A stretch of DNA of 64,000 bases from Rubripirellula reticaptiva. Its GTDB lineage: Bacteria > Planctomycetota > Planctomycetia > Pirellulales > Pirellulaceae. Location of the stretch: positions 1,127,380 to 1,191,379 of the forward strand of contig NZ_SJPX01000003.1 of the NCBI RefSeq assembly GCF_007860175.1. Reading direction: 5' to 3'. The position numbers and the translations under genes were made by a program. The notes under the pieces were generated by a model that saw only the letters and a list, made by a program, of their open reading frames with translations, was not told the origin of the DNA and ran no database searches. Of this stretch, positions 37,174 to 44,956 are shown in pieces. How positions within the stretch are numbered: position 1 is the stretch's first letter; each line of letters opens with the position of its first letter.

Positions 37174-37662
37174 TCAATCTGAATGAGATACGGAGAGTTT
37201 CAACTTGTGAGCAACTTTGCCGTCGCCCATGTCCAATTCTATTGTTATCGCGCGATCAAAGGGAATTAAGTATCGACCATCAACCTGGTTCTTGCGAGCA
37301 ACAAATCCGTTTTCAGTTACGGAATCTACGTTGGAGTAACAAAGTGTGAGGTCTGCGATAACAGCGTCATTCTGGATAACAACCGGCTCAAAGCAAAAGT
37401 GCAGTCCACGAGGTAGTGTATGCCGTTTGCTGCCCGATAGTTCGTCGGGCACATGAAATTCGCCGTCGTCAAGGTGGAGAAATTCAACGCCTTCAGGTAT
37501 TGGTCCCAGCACATCCGAACGCGCGTCAATTATTTTGTTGGCAACTGCGGTGGTGAGTGTCCATTTCCCTTTAACGGTTTTCTTTACCTGCTCTTCTGCG
37601 GCATAGGTCGCGTAGCAGATCGCAGTGCAGATTCCCAGTAAAAAAAGTGAGTTTCGATGCAC
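37174..37662 (-). CDS. Cassette gene: exported protein, unknown
   Basis: 162 residues with a signal peptide (SLFLLGICTAICYATYAAEE). The mature part is a beta-rich domain, e.g. GVEFLHLDDGEFHVPDEL and RAITIELDMGDGKVAHKL. No family recognised. It lies between attC 6 and the IS-scarred attC 7; ATG 37662 is the only start with a signal. Confidence 0.7.
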   Translation of the reverse strand: MHRNSLFLLGICTAICYATYAAEEQVKKTVKGKWTLTTAVANKIIDARSDVLGPIPEGVEFLHLDDGEFHVPDELSGSKRHTLPRGLHFCFEPVVIQNDAVIADLTLCYSNVDSVTENGFVARKNQVDGRYLIPFDRAITIELDMGDGKVAHKLKLSVSHSD

Positions 37663-37692
37663 AGCATGGTTCTCGTTTTGAGGTTAAGGTAG

Positions 37693-37815
37693 GTCGGATC
37701 AAGCATTCATGAAGTCCGTGGTTTGAGGCGAGCATCACCGGGCGAAGATAGCGATCCACCAAAAGCCAAAAACCGTTACATCGCCGCTCCGTTTGCACCG
37801 AGCAAATGGCGCTGC
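37693..37815 (-). repeat. attC site 7, scarred by an IS1111-type end
   Basis: GTCGGATCA is followed by 31 bases of the left end of the IS found at 33.5 kb (37702-37732) and then the attC arm CATCACCGGGCG. The right core is decayed (GCAAATGGCGCTGC). Confidence 0.7.
37702..37732 (+). mobile_element. Solo IS1111-type left end inside attC 7
   Basis: 31 bases matching the left end of the 33.5-kb element with one difference (AGCATTC against AGAATTC at the outer seven). The flanks together match over 40 bases with two differences. The rest of the IS is absent. Confidence 0.75.
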
Positions 37816-37871
37816 GGGTGAAAGCGTCATGGTCCGACAGAGGGTTGTCATTAACGACCTGCGTGCTTGGG

Positions 37872-37967
37872 TCACTTCCGAGTTGCTGCGCGGACGAGCA
37901 GGTAGGCTCCGCCGGCGAGCACGGAGACGATTACTGCAATGATCAGCATTTCGAGGAAGCCAGGCAT
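37872..37967 (-). CDS. Cassette micro-gene: 31-residue single-helix membrane peptide
   Basis: Reads MPGFLEMLIIAVIVSVLAGG then AYLLVRAATRK and a TGA stop. One membrane helix and a positive end, like many small bacterial membrane peptides. Upstream GGAACTC is a weak ribosome-binding site. Function unknown; coding status rests on composition alone. Confidence 0.45.
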   Translation of the reverse strand: MPGFLEMLIIAVIVSVLAGGAYLLVRAATRK

Positions 37968-38008
37968 TTTGAGTTCCAGTTAGAGAAGTTCACGGGTTGA
38001 ATTGGAAC

Positions 38009-38215
38009 TTATTCGTCGCGAACGAGAGAGTATTGGCAAGGTGCGTCACATTTTCCGTATTTCCGAACCAATCGCGTAATCACAAGGGGCAAGGCGATGA
38101 TCAGAGCATCAGGATTTCCAATAAACCGAACGGATCAACAATTGGGGTGCTGAAGCGAGGCTCATCGAGCTCCGTTGGCTGACAAAAGCACAACGACCGA
38201 CACCAGCGGTGCTAA
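38009..38215 (-). pseudogene. Possible decayed DUF1232 (YkvA-like) membrane protein
   Basis: Pieces in one frame read WIFLAPLVSVVVLLS and, after two stops, RFIGNPDALIIALPLVITRL followed by VRKYGK. The middle piece in another frame reads DEPRFSTPIVDPFGLLE. The order resembles YkvA-like proteins (a helix, a Pro-rich turn, then a DDALI helix), but no intact reading exists. Assignment is weak. Confidence 0.3.
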
Positions 38216-38227
38216 GAATATCCAGTC

Positions 38228-38319
38228 GGGGAACGGTAGTGTTGACCGAGATCGCGTCTTACGTCTTCCATGTCAAAACCTCTGCATCGCGATCTTCGGT
38301 CCAAAACATGGTTGTCCCA
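38228..38319 (-). repeat. attC site 8
   Basis: Left core GGGGAACGG; right core GGTTGTCCC, which mirrors it. Long arms CGAGATCGCG and TCGCGATCTTCGG pair. Confidence 0.78.
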
Positions 38320-38356
38320 GCGGATCATTGTTGGGTGCTACCTGTGACTCTGTCGG

Positions 38357-38755
38357 TCAGGAATCCACACGCTCGATGCAAATCTGGCCACCGTCAACGC
38401 TGAGGTGCATGATGACGGCGGGTGAATCTAGTGGATCGCTTGTACTACTTCCAAGTGCGGTCATCGAGAAGTCTCTCGGAGCGTTTGGTCCTCCACCTCC
38501 CGCCTTAAACGGCAATTTCCCAGGGGGCACGACCGTCGAGTTGCCATTAAGGTCGTCAAGCGTCAAATTCCCATCTGGTCCGCGTTTAATCGAGCAGGAT
38601 GCTGTGAACATCTGTGCGGCCTCGTTGTATCGAGCACGGTAGACATGATCGGCGAATTTCTGAGTAGATTTTTCCGGCCGATATACCGGCCATTTCGCCA
38701 AATAGAAAACGCCGAGCACCAAAACGACAGCGAGTATCGGTTTCTGAACTTGCAA
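38357..38755 (-). CDS. Cassette gene: membrane-anchored small protein, unknown
   Basis: 132 residues, start TTG 38755 (no ATG fits the N-terminal helix). One anchor helix (ILAVVLVLGVFYLAKWPVY) then a soluble domain with short repeats of charged residues (HVYRARYNEAAQMFTASCSI), reminiscent of NTF2-like anchored proteins, but not assignable. The end lies 37 bases from attC 8. Confidence 0.65.
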   Translation of the reverse strand: MQVQKPILAVVLVLGVFYLAKWPVYRPEKSTQKFADHVYRARYNEAAQMFTASCSIKRGPDGNLTLDDLNGNSTVVPPGKLPFKAGGGGPNAPRDFSMTALGSSTSDPLDSPAVIMHLSVDGGQICIERVDS

Positions 38756-38815
38756 ATATTCTATTGTGTCTCAAAGCTGAAAAGGGGTGACTTACAGTAG
38801 TGCTAACCTCTTGAG

Positions 38816-38907
38816 GGATGGCGTCCGACATCAGCGGGAACGGTGGTTCGATTCTCCATTTGCAAACGCGCTATGCTGACCTCCGTTGCACGTCATGGTT
38901 ATTTCGC
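38816..38907 (-). repeat. attC site 9
   Basis: Left core decayed to GGATGGCG, arm ATCAGCGGG retained; right half CTCCGTTGCACGTCATGGTT ATTTCGC. Confidence 0.72.
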
Positions 38908-39040
38908 GCTTTGTGTCCAAGACGCGGACGCAAGTAAATGTTTACCCGTTCCGTCACCAACATTGTGGTGGATACCGCAGAGCGTTAGCGGCGAGTTAAC
39001 TATTCGATCAAAACCTTTCGGTTGCAAACGAATCGCCAGG

Positions 39041-39259
39041 TCATGTCCCGTCGTTGTTCGCGAGATGTTTTCGCAGCCGGATCGCACCGGCCACGAACGT
39101 GACGACTCCGGCAACGAGTAGAATTTGACCGGCGCGGAAAATGAAATCGTTCGGCAATTGCACGGCGATCATTGAATAGACAAAGCCAATGCCGAGTCTC
39201 ACCATAAGCCCGGCAGAGTACAGCGGTGTAGTCCAAGACGCTCCGTTGTTGTTGGTCAT
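39041..39259 (-). CDS. Cassette gene: two-helix membrane protein, unknown
   Basis: 72 residues. Two membrane helices (YSAGLMVRLGIGFVYSMIAV, AGQILLVAGVVTFVAGAIRL) with a short loop and a charged C-terminal tail. ATG 39259 directly precedes attC 10. No family recognised. Confidence 0.68.
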   Translation of the reverse strand: MTNNNGASWTTPLYSAGLMVRLGIGFVYSMIAVQLPNDFIFRAGQILLVAGVVTFVAGAIRLRKHLANNDGT

Positions 39260-39324
39260 GCATTGGGCCTGTGGTCAGGTTGGTGCGGAATGACTCTGCC
39301 TGAAGTCGCTACGTTTTTCTTTGC

Positions 39325-39417
39325 CAAACAACGTGTGCAATCACCGGGTGGCGACGAAAGACGGTCCATTGTTACAACGCCCGACTTCGCGACTCGGGTG
39401 CATTGCGTGGTTCTGCG
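39325..39417 (-). repeat. attC site 10
   Basis: Left core CAAACAACG followed by CAATCACCGGGTGGCG; right half CGGGTGCATTGCGTGGTTCT with core GGTTCTGCG. Confidence 0.78.
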
Positions 39418-39418
39418 A

Positions 39419-40027
39419 TCACTCGAGTTCGTACACCGCCTTAAGCCTTCGGAACGTCTGTGGCGAGTTTGTTTGCTTTGCCAACTTGAGAAGTACGGGG
39501 ATATCGCCAGAGTCGGGGAATTGGACGAGCAAGACAAAATCACGCTTCAGCGAAGCCGTTTTGCGATAGTCTCGAAGCCCATTCGCGATTGCATCGAGAC
39601 ATTTTGCCCTAACAATCGCAAACCCTTTGTCGTAATCGACACCATCCAGACCAAGCCTACGAAACGCCGCCCATATTTCATGAAGGCCGAGATCCGAGTC
39701 GAACGGAACCGAGATATCCAACGATTCCTCCCCATACGCCCACTCTGGGCAGCCAAAACGTAGGATTTCGGTGATTTCTTCGAGGGTCTGGTCGCTGCCG
39801 TGTTTGGCTGCTTGCTTGTGGAGTTTTGCTGCAGACGACGCAAGCGACTCCTCTGTGTTTGCCATCCAGAACATGGACTGCAAATCTTCGTCAGGGCAGA
39901 AGGCAAAACCATAGATGGTTTCATCGCCGAGCGCATTCATGGATGCGGCAACAATATCCGAGGCGGCAGAAGCAACGGATTCCCGTAGCGTAGAATAGTT
40001 GAGGTTGTCGTACGCTGCCTTGCTCAT
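39419..40027 (-). CDS. Cassette gene: DUF4303-family protein
   Basis: 202 residues. DUF4303 marks are the N-terminal FAFCPDEDLQSMFWMANTEE and the acidic middle GCPEWAYGEESLDISV. Members are soluble; some occur in polymorphic-toxin immunity loci, so an immunity role is possible, but no toxin is nearby. Start ATG 40027; the stop directly abuts the attC 10 core. Confidence 0.75.
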   Translation of the reverse strand: MSKAAYDNLNYSTLRESVASAASDIVAASMNALGDETIYGFAFCPDEDLQSMFWMANTEESLASSAAKLHKQAAKHGSDQTLEEITEILRFGCPEWAYGEESLDISVPFDSDLGLHEIWAAFRRLGLDGVDYDKGFAIVRAKCLDAIANGLRDYRKTASLKRDFVLLVQFPDSGDIPVLLKLAKQTNSPQTFRRLKAVYELE

Positions 40028-40054
40028 TTCGGATTCCGATTATTGCTTTCTTTC

Positions 40055-40145
40055 GCAGAACGATGGCGACAACCGGGTGTCCGCGGTTGATCTTCCATTT
40101 GTAAACGCGATGTCGGCCGCTCCGCGTTCATCGCTTGGCTATGCC
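40055..40145 (-). repeat. attC site 11
   Basis: Left core GCAGAACG, right core GGCTATGCC; arms GGTGTCCGCGG and TGTCGGCCGCTCCG pair. Confidence 0.75.
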
Positions 40146-40152
40146 AATATCG

Positions 40153-41160
40153 CTACTTGAGGGCCTCGGATATGTCGACCGTTCCCTTTGTCTTACGAAG
40201 GCCCATTGGCAGACCATTTAGCTTAACGTTGACCGCTGTCAGATTGAATTCGCAGTCAGATGGTTTTAACTCGAACAAACCAATTGGCCGCCAGGCCATC
40301 TCTTCTTCGTTGTAGACCTCCCCCTTGATTTCGACTTCAAGCCCATCAATCGACACGTTTCGAACGGAGTCATTTCCGCGTTCCCATGTTATGGGTGCCA
40401 TATTGTAACGGTTTTCACGATCAACTCCCTTGATAACGAGACCTTTGATCTGGGCGCTGACGGTTTCATTTTTCCCGCCCCAGCCAAATTGCAAAGGCGC
40501 GCCATTTCGATGGTGTTCGATGGTAGTGTTTTCGATGGTTATGTCGCTGTAGACTTTAATCCCATCATCAGCCGTACTTATTAAGCTGTTTGTCACCGAT
40601 GATCCGCCCGCACCGGCGAAACCATCGCTGTTATTGTTGTTGCCGTCGCGTGTGTCGAGCAATGAACACGAATCGACGTGAATAACAGCATCATTCGCGT
40701 ATCCCGAAATGATGTAGCCTCGCGGATTCAGGCACGTGACATTTAGAACATGGACCACGGCATCCTCGATTACGCTGACACTGCTGTATTTCCATTTTTC
40801 GTTTTCCGAAACGCCGTTTCGGTCGGTCCATGCGTCTTCATCGGTACCGAAAATAACTGACGACTTTCGGTCTTTACCGACGATATGAAGCGGATTCGCC
40901 TTTTCCCGATAAAGAACGCGAAAACCTCCTCGAACCTGTACGTTCGCGTCAATGACAATCCGTTTCACTCGTGCAGGGACTCGCCAAAAGAAACCCTCCT
41001 TGGAATCGGGCATTGTCCCGCTCGTTTGAAATGTGAGCGTTGCGGTTTGTTCGTCCCACTCGAAGTCGCCGGAGTATTCGATGGATACCTGAGCCCACGC
41101 CGACGTTTGGAGAAGGTGGACACACGTGAGAACTAGAGATTGTAGTTTGATTCGTCTCAT
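40153..41160 (-). CDS. Cassette gene: exported right-handed parallel beta-helix protein
   Basis: About 335 residues from ATG 41160 with a signal peptide ending TSAWAQ. The mature part has regular turns of a pectate-lyase-like beta-helix (VVHVLNVTCLNPRGYIISGY, AVIHVDSCSLLDTRDGNNNN, TTIEHHRNGAPLQFGWGG). It resembles polysaccharide-active or adhesive beta-helix proteins; no catalytic Asp triad of polygalacturonases was assigned. An alternative ATG at 41175 lies in the attC 12 core. A large cargo for a cassette. Confidence 0.78.
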   Translation of the reverse strand: MRRIKLQSLVLTCVHLLQTSAWAQVSIEYSGDFEWDEQTATLTFQTSGTMPDSKEGFFWRVPARVKRIVIDANVQVRGGFRVLYREKANPLHIVGKDRKSSVIFGTDEDAWTDRNGVSENEKWKYSSVSVIEDAVVHVLNVTCLNPRGYIISGYANDAVIHVDSCSLLDTRDGNNNNSDGFAGAGGSSVTNSLISTADDGIKVYSDITIENTTIEHHRNGAPLQFGWGGKNETVSAQIKGLVIKGVDRENRYNMAPITWERGNDSVRNVSIDGLEVEIKGEVYNEEEMAWRPIGLFELKPSDCEFNLTAVNVKLNGLPMGLRKTKGTVDISEALK

Positions 41161-41170
41161 TTGGCTTTGT

Positions 41171-41265
41171 GGCATAACGCCTGCCGTAGCCGGGCACGAA
41201 CGGAAGGCTTTGATCTCGGTTGCCGCGTGAATGAGTGTCCCGGTTCACGGCTTTGCTATTTTGCG
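41171..41265 (-). repeat. attC site 12
   Basis: Left core GGCATAACG; right half CCCGGTTCACGGCTTTGCTA with a decayed core. Only about 30 bases separate it from site 13. Confidence 0.65.
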
Positions 41266-41296
41266 AGTATATCTCCAGATTTACCACTACCGACTA

Positions 41297-41389
41297 GGCG
41301 GTGTGACGACAAGTATAGTTGGTGGCGAGATTTTTGGTTGACGGAGCGAGTCAGGATCGCAGCCGCCGTGCAACGCGTTGTTCACCGCC
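41297..41389 (-). repeat. attC site 13
   Basis: Left core GGCGGTGTGACG mirrors right core GTTGTTCACCGCC. Arms GGTGGCGAGAT and CAGCCGCCGTGCAACGC pair. Confidence 0.68.
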
Positions 41390-41544
41390 GACAGTTTGGC
41401 GCTGCGAATCGCAATAGTTTCGAACGCTTCGTTGTAATCGGGTGATCGTTGTTAGATGTCTACCACATTCTTTGCCCAGATATACTCAAATTGCTGAGCG
41501 AGTGGTTTTTCGGTCTGTTCCTTCGTGGCTAGATCGTATTCGAC

Positions 41545-41790
41545 CTATTTATCAGCAACATTTGCACGCAAGCCTGTTACTACGACACGACCAAATGCAA
41601 GTGGTACGAAAGTGACACAACCGGTCGCGACGAACCGCTCTATTCCGGCGGCGAGCAGTCGCGCCTCGGGCTGTTCGTCCGTGAGGTTCGGTGCCTCGCG
41701 AACAAGGTCGACGTATGAGTGCACTGCCGTATCGAATTCGCGAAAGACCGGGTGCAAGGTCTCCAAGCGAGATTCGTGTTCGGCAGCCAT
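41545..41790 (-). CDS. Cassette gene: small soluble helical protein, unknown
   Basis: 81 residues from ATG 41790. Mostly alpha-helical (MAAEHESRLETLHPVFREFD, EQPEARLLAAGIERF) then a hydrophobic end (VTFVPLAFGRVVVTGL). The longer open frame to 42093 crosses attC 14 and is not used. No family recognised. Confidence 0.6.
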   Translation of the reverse strand: MAAEHESRLETLHPVFREFDTAVHSYVDLVREAPNLTDEQPEARLLAAGIERFVATGCVTFVPLAFGRVVVTGLRANVADK

Positions 41791-41848
41791 GTCGATCACT
41801 CGTGTCCTTTGCAAAATAAGGGTAGTAATCACGGATGGGGAGTTGACT

Positions 41849-41908
41849 GGCAGAACGCGGCGAAATCTAGATATCGATCTCGCTCCGGTGCATGCCATGG
41901 TTATGCGG
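41849..41908 (-). repeat. attC site 14 (short form, about 60 bp)
   Basis: Left core GGCAGAACG, right core GGTTATGCG; the right half GGTGCATGCCAT is canonical but the variable centre is very short. Confidence 0.68.
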
Positions 41909-42170
41909 AGTCGGGTGTTTTTGGTATATCCGTCGAGATCGCGTCGACATAGACAAGGCGAACCGAGACGGTTTCGCCACACTGTGAGCACTTCGCCGCA
42001 ATCCGCTTGCCGTAGGATGCAGCACCCCACCGTAGACCGCCAGTTTCCCAGACAGAACGCCCGCGGTTGCATTGAGTGCATTGGATTGTCCATCGTTCAG
42101 ATGAGTGCCTCAATCGGGCAAACCAGGACGCAGGAAGCAGACGTTCAGCGATATATTGGACCTTGCTCAC
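41901..42170 (-). CDS. Cassette gene: small zinc-ribbon protein
   Basis: 89 residues with a CTQC/CSQC pair (IQCTQCNRGRSVWETGGLRW, RIAAKCSQCGETVSVRL), a likely four-Cys zinc ribbon. Soluble. Stop lies inside the right core of attC 14. Start ATG 42170. About 160 bases between the start and attC 15 hold no other gene. Confidence 0.68.
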   Translation of the reverse strand: MSKVQYIAERLLPASWFARLRHSSERWTIQCTQCNRGRSVWETGGLRWGAASYGKRIAAKCSQCGETVSVRLVYVDAISTDIPKTPDSA

Positions 42171-42329
42171 GTGATTCTCCCGTCAATACCAGGTGCAGGA
42201 AGCGGTGGGAAACTATCGGTCGAATTCGCGTTTCCCGGAATGAGCCATTGTACCGATCTGACTTTCGTAGCAAGAGCGATAACACGTGGTGAATTCAACG
42301 CAAACCTCCGCAGAAGCACTCAAATGATC

Positions 42330-42419
42330 GGATAACGGTGGCATTCATCGAGGTGCGAACGAACGATCAACCATCAGGAAACGTGTTTTTCAGCACTCCG
42401 GTCCAACGCATGGTTCGCC
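42330..42419 (-). repeat. attC site 15
   Basis: Left core GGATAACGG, right half CCGGTCCAACGCATGGTTCG. Confidence 0.78.
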
Positions 42420-42443
42420 AATCTGCGACTAAATACCGTGCAC

Positions 42444-42692
42444 CTAGCTTGCCACGCGCACATCGAAAAGTCTAAGTCGTGATCCCAGGACAATCGCCGC
42501 AAACATAGGGATAAACAAAACGATTTGCGACATAGGATCAGCTGGCGAAAAGGCAGCGGCCGCAGCTAGGCAAACCGCGACAGCAAACAGCCATCTTGCC
42601 GTTGCAAATCCACCAGATTGCCGAAGTATGATCGCAGCGGCAAGGATCAGCACAATCAAAATTAGTTCAATAACGCCAAGTACGGAAAGCAT
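42444..42692 (-). CDS. Cassette gene: small three-helix membrane protein, unknown
   Basis: 82 residues from ATG 42692 (a TTG at 42707 is also possible). Nearly all hydrophobic: SVLGVIELILIVLILAAAII, WLFAVAVCLAAAAAF and IVLFIPMFAAIVLGSRL. No family recognised. Confidence 0.65.
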   Translation of the reverse strand: MLSVLGVIELILIVLILAAAIILRQSGGFATARWLFAVAVCLAAAAAFSPADPMSQIVLFIPMFAAIVLGSRLRLFDVRVAS

Positions 42693-42836
42693 AGCTAGTG
42701 TCTCCAAAGAAGGTTGTTGAGAAACGGGCTACGCCGAAAGCATTCCGTCGACCGCTGGTCACAGAGATGAAGCGTATGGGCAGATTGTATGATGTAATCC
42801 GAAGCGGTGCAACAAAACGGCTGAGCACCTTGATCC

Positions 42837-42930
42837 GGCGAATGGTGGAAATCACGGGGGACGGGCGAACGACTTCCAAGCAGACGAGGAAACAGACCAC
42901 CCGTCGTCTCATGCGTTTCATGGTTCTGCG
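42837..42930 (-). repeat. attC site 16
   Basis: Left core GGCGAATGG, arm AATCACGGGGGACGGGCG; right core GGTTCTGCG. Centre matches sites 3 and 26 (GACCACCCGTC). Confidence 0.78.
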
Positions 42931-42939
42931 TGCCTCGAT

Positions 42940-43350
42940 TTACTGAGCAATCGGCTCCTTGATCCCAATGAGCGAAACATTCGGTGCTTCGTTTGGAAAG
43001 CGAAACATCTTCATGGTGATACCATCGATGCCCTTGCTTTCCACACCACGCGCTGTCAACCGCTTTCCGTGCTGGTCGAACGCGACGAGTTTCGCGTCTT
43101 TGTTGAACTTATCTAATGACGATGCGCAGATGACTGTTCTCACTGCGAAATCATCGCTGTCCCTAACGACGAAGAAGTCATAACCGCTCGCAAAACAAAT
43201 CTTTGGATAGCGGGGTGCAAGTTTCCATCGGAATCCATCTGCTGGAGCGGGCCGACTTTTCTCAGGCTCTGTTGGAATGACCACGGAGTCCACGCGGTTC
43301 TCTCCTGTCTTGATTCCCAAGCAGAGATCCGTCGATTTCACTTCCGTCAA
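42940..43350 (-). CDS. Cassette gene (second of two): soluble protein, unknown
   Basis: 136 residues, start TTG 43350 with GGAAGAGGA upstream. No signal peptide. Beta-rich (YDFFVVRDSDDFAVRTVICA, KLVAFDQHGKRLTARGVESK). It lies 18 bases after the next gene's stop with no attC between, so this cassette carries a two-gene operon and the pair probably act together. Confidence 0.65.
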   Translation of the reverse strand: MTEVKSTDLCLGIKTGENRVDSVVIPTEPEKSRPAPADGFRWKLAPRYPKICFASGYDFFVVRDSDDFAVRTVICASSLDKFNKDAKLVAFDQHGKRLTARGVESKGIDGITMKMFRFPNEAPNVSLIGIKEPIAQ

Positions 43351-43368
43351 TTCCTCTTCCGATCTCGT

Positions 43369-43707
43369 CTAGTTGACAGACGTGTAGAACATTGACCCCG
43401 GCAGCAGCTGCCGGGTTGAGGCAACTTTGTCGAATATCGCGGACGCCTCTTCTAAAACACGCTTTGAATTGTCGGGCACCGTGTACTTGGTCGGATCCCA
43501 GTTCGCCAATGCCATAGCCACCTCATCGACAGTCACTTCATCATTGAATTTCTTATTGTGTTCTCGAATCGTCACTTCGAGTGGCGTGCTTTCATTGGTT
43601 TCGGCTGCGAGTGGCTGCTCGGCAAGTGACGACAGGCCAGAGCATGCAAACACGGCGCATGAAAGAACAAGCCTATTCAAAATCAGAATCGGTCTGCCGT
43701 CGAACAT
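43369..43707 (-). CDS. Cassette gene (first of two): exported protein, unknown
   Basis: 112 residues from ATG 43707, with AGGAGACC seven bases upstream, one of the best ribosome-binding sites in the array. Signal peptide (NRLVLSCAVFACSGLSSLAE). The mature part is charged and helical (VTIREHNKKFNDEVTVDEVA). A longer frame to 43875 crosses attC 17 and is not used. Confidence 0.7.
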   Translation of the reverse strand: MFDGRPILILNRLVLSCAVFACSGLSSLAEQPLAAETNESTPLEVTIREHNKKFNDEVTVDEVAMALANWDPTKYTVPDNSKRVLEEASAIFDKVASTRQLLPGSMFYTSVN

Positions 43708-43750
43708 GATTCGGTCTCCTTCGAGTAGGTGCTGAACAGAAGATTGAAAC

Positions 43751-43842
43751 GCAGAACGGTACCGATCACTCGGTCGCCGCGAGAGATTTTCTATTTCAAA
43801 ACGCCCGGCTTCACGACTCGGGTGCATTGCGTAGTTATTCGC
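43751..43842 (-). repeat. attC site 17
   Basis: Left core GCAGAACGG, right core AGTTATTCGC; arms CACTCGGTCGCC and CTTCACGACTCGGGTG. Confidence 0.76.
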
Positions 43843-44326
43843 TGCGTGTGGCTGCAGTCCGTCTAAGCGATGCATCGACAGCCCATGAATCCGGAGCGTC
43901 TACTTTGATCATCGACAGTTCTCGCCGAATTTCCGAGGGATCAGACGCGTTAGATGAGCGACGTACGTAGATGATAGTGTCGTTGTTTTTCGACATCAAT
44001 TCGTAGTCGACGAACCGTTCGGGATGCGTCAGATTCGAAACGCCCACCCATTCCCTATACGTGCCATTTGTTTCGATTTGCTCAACGGTAATTCCCGGTG
44101 GAAATCCCTGCGGCGCAGAAGTCAAACGTGCCCACTGCATCGAGTGAAAAGTCTTCAGATCGTTTCCGAACAGGTCCCACACCTGAATCATTCCGTGCAG
44201 CGTTCTACCTTTGGAGGTCAAGACTAAGGACTTCGAGTCGCCGTGCTGAACAGACTCAAATTTCCAAGACAGGCTCTTAGGCCAGGGGAATTCGCAAAAA
44301 TCGGTTCGTAGTAGAGTAAGCTCCAT
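43835..44326 (-). CDS. Cassette gene: soluble beta-rich protein, unknown
   Basis: 163 residues, start ATG 44326. No signal peptide. Alternating beta pattern (LSWKFESVQHGDSKSLVLTS, DYELMSKNNDTIIYVRRSSN). The last seven or so residues are coded by the attC 17 right half, where the stop lies. No family recognised. Confidence 0.62.
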   Translation of the reverse strand: MELTLLRTDFCEFPWPKSLSWKFESVQHGDSKSLVLTSKGRTLHGMIQVWDLFGNDLKTFHSMQWARLTSAPQGFPPGITVEQIETNGTYREWVGVSNLTHPERFVDYELMSKNNDTIIYVRRSSNASDPSEIRRELSMIKVDAPDSWAVDASLRRTAATRSE

Positions 44327-44357
44327 GATCAGGCAGCGGTGTCACATGGATTCAGTC

Positions 44358-44441
44358 GGATAACGTCACGCGTCACCCGGTATATGCGAGAAATTTTCAA
44401 TTCCAAGACCGCCTGACTCGCGTACACGCGATGGTTCCCCG
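44358..44441 (-). repeat. attC site 18
   Basis: Left core GGATAACG; right half GTACACGCGATGGTTCCCCG. Confidence 0.78.
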
Positions 44442-44479
44442 CAATATCGGAAGCCCGGGTGTATCGGCAATCGACGATG

Positions 44480-44713
44480 TCAAGTGGATTCGTCGGAGCT
44501 ACGCGCAATCGCTTTATTCGCACGCCTCTCATCGATGATGTACTTCAGCCCAAACCCTAGCAGAGCTAGCCCTAGAATTACGGCCACAACCCCCTTCCAC
44601 ATTGGCTGCGGCTCCAGTCCTTCTAGCGGCTCAGTAAAGGAGTCGGAAATGAACAATGCCCCCGCGCCGAATGCAGCGAAACTCGCGAGGATGAGACGTA
44701 GACCGAATCTCAT
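44480..44713 (-). CDS. Cassette gene: two-helix membrane protein, unknown
   Basis: 77 residues from ATG 44713. Helices RLILASFAAFGAGALFI and WKGVVAVILGLALLGFGLKY, charged tail. The longer frame to 44821 has no coding look. No family recognised. Confidence 0.66.
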   Translation of the reverse strand: MRFGLRLILASFAAFGAGALFISDSFTEPLEGLEPQPMWKGVVAVILGLALLGFGLKYIIDERRANKAIARSSDEST

Positions 44714-44856
44714 AGAAATCCCGAATGTTGTTGGCGTAATACAAAATCTGAATTTAACTAGATAGTTTGCGGTGACGATGCCTAAGTACTTTTCCGCACG
44801 ATGGGTCACGCAATTGTTCAAGGAACGGGAGGTGGAATATGGTAATGGGCTCCGTC

Positions 44857-44935
44857 GGGGAACGACCGCCGTGAACGGGCGGCGACGAACGGTTGTCTAT
44901 TTCAAAACCGCTCCAGTTCATGGCATGTTTCCCCG
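44857..44935 (-). repeat. attC site 19
   Basis: Left core GGGGAACG mirrors right core TGTTTCCCC. Centre GGGCGGCGACG. Confidence 0.78.
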
Positions 44936-44956
44936 CTTTTCAGCACGTCAGGGGTG

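Noticed and set aside
41545-42093. 182-codon form of the 41.5-kb cassette gene
   Set aside because: The first 100 codons run through attC 14 and the neighbouring cassette gene on another frame; the internal ATG at 41790 gives a compact cassette gene.
42175-42329. A possible additional attC between the zinc-ribbon gene and site 15
   Set aside because: A GCGATAACACG box is present near 42288 but no matching right half lies to its right before site 15.
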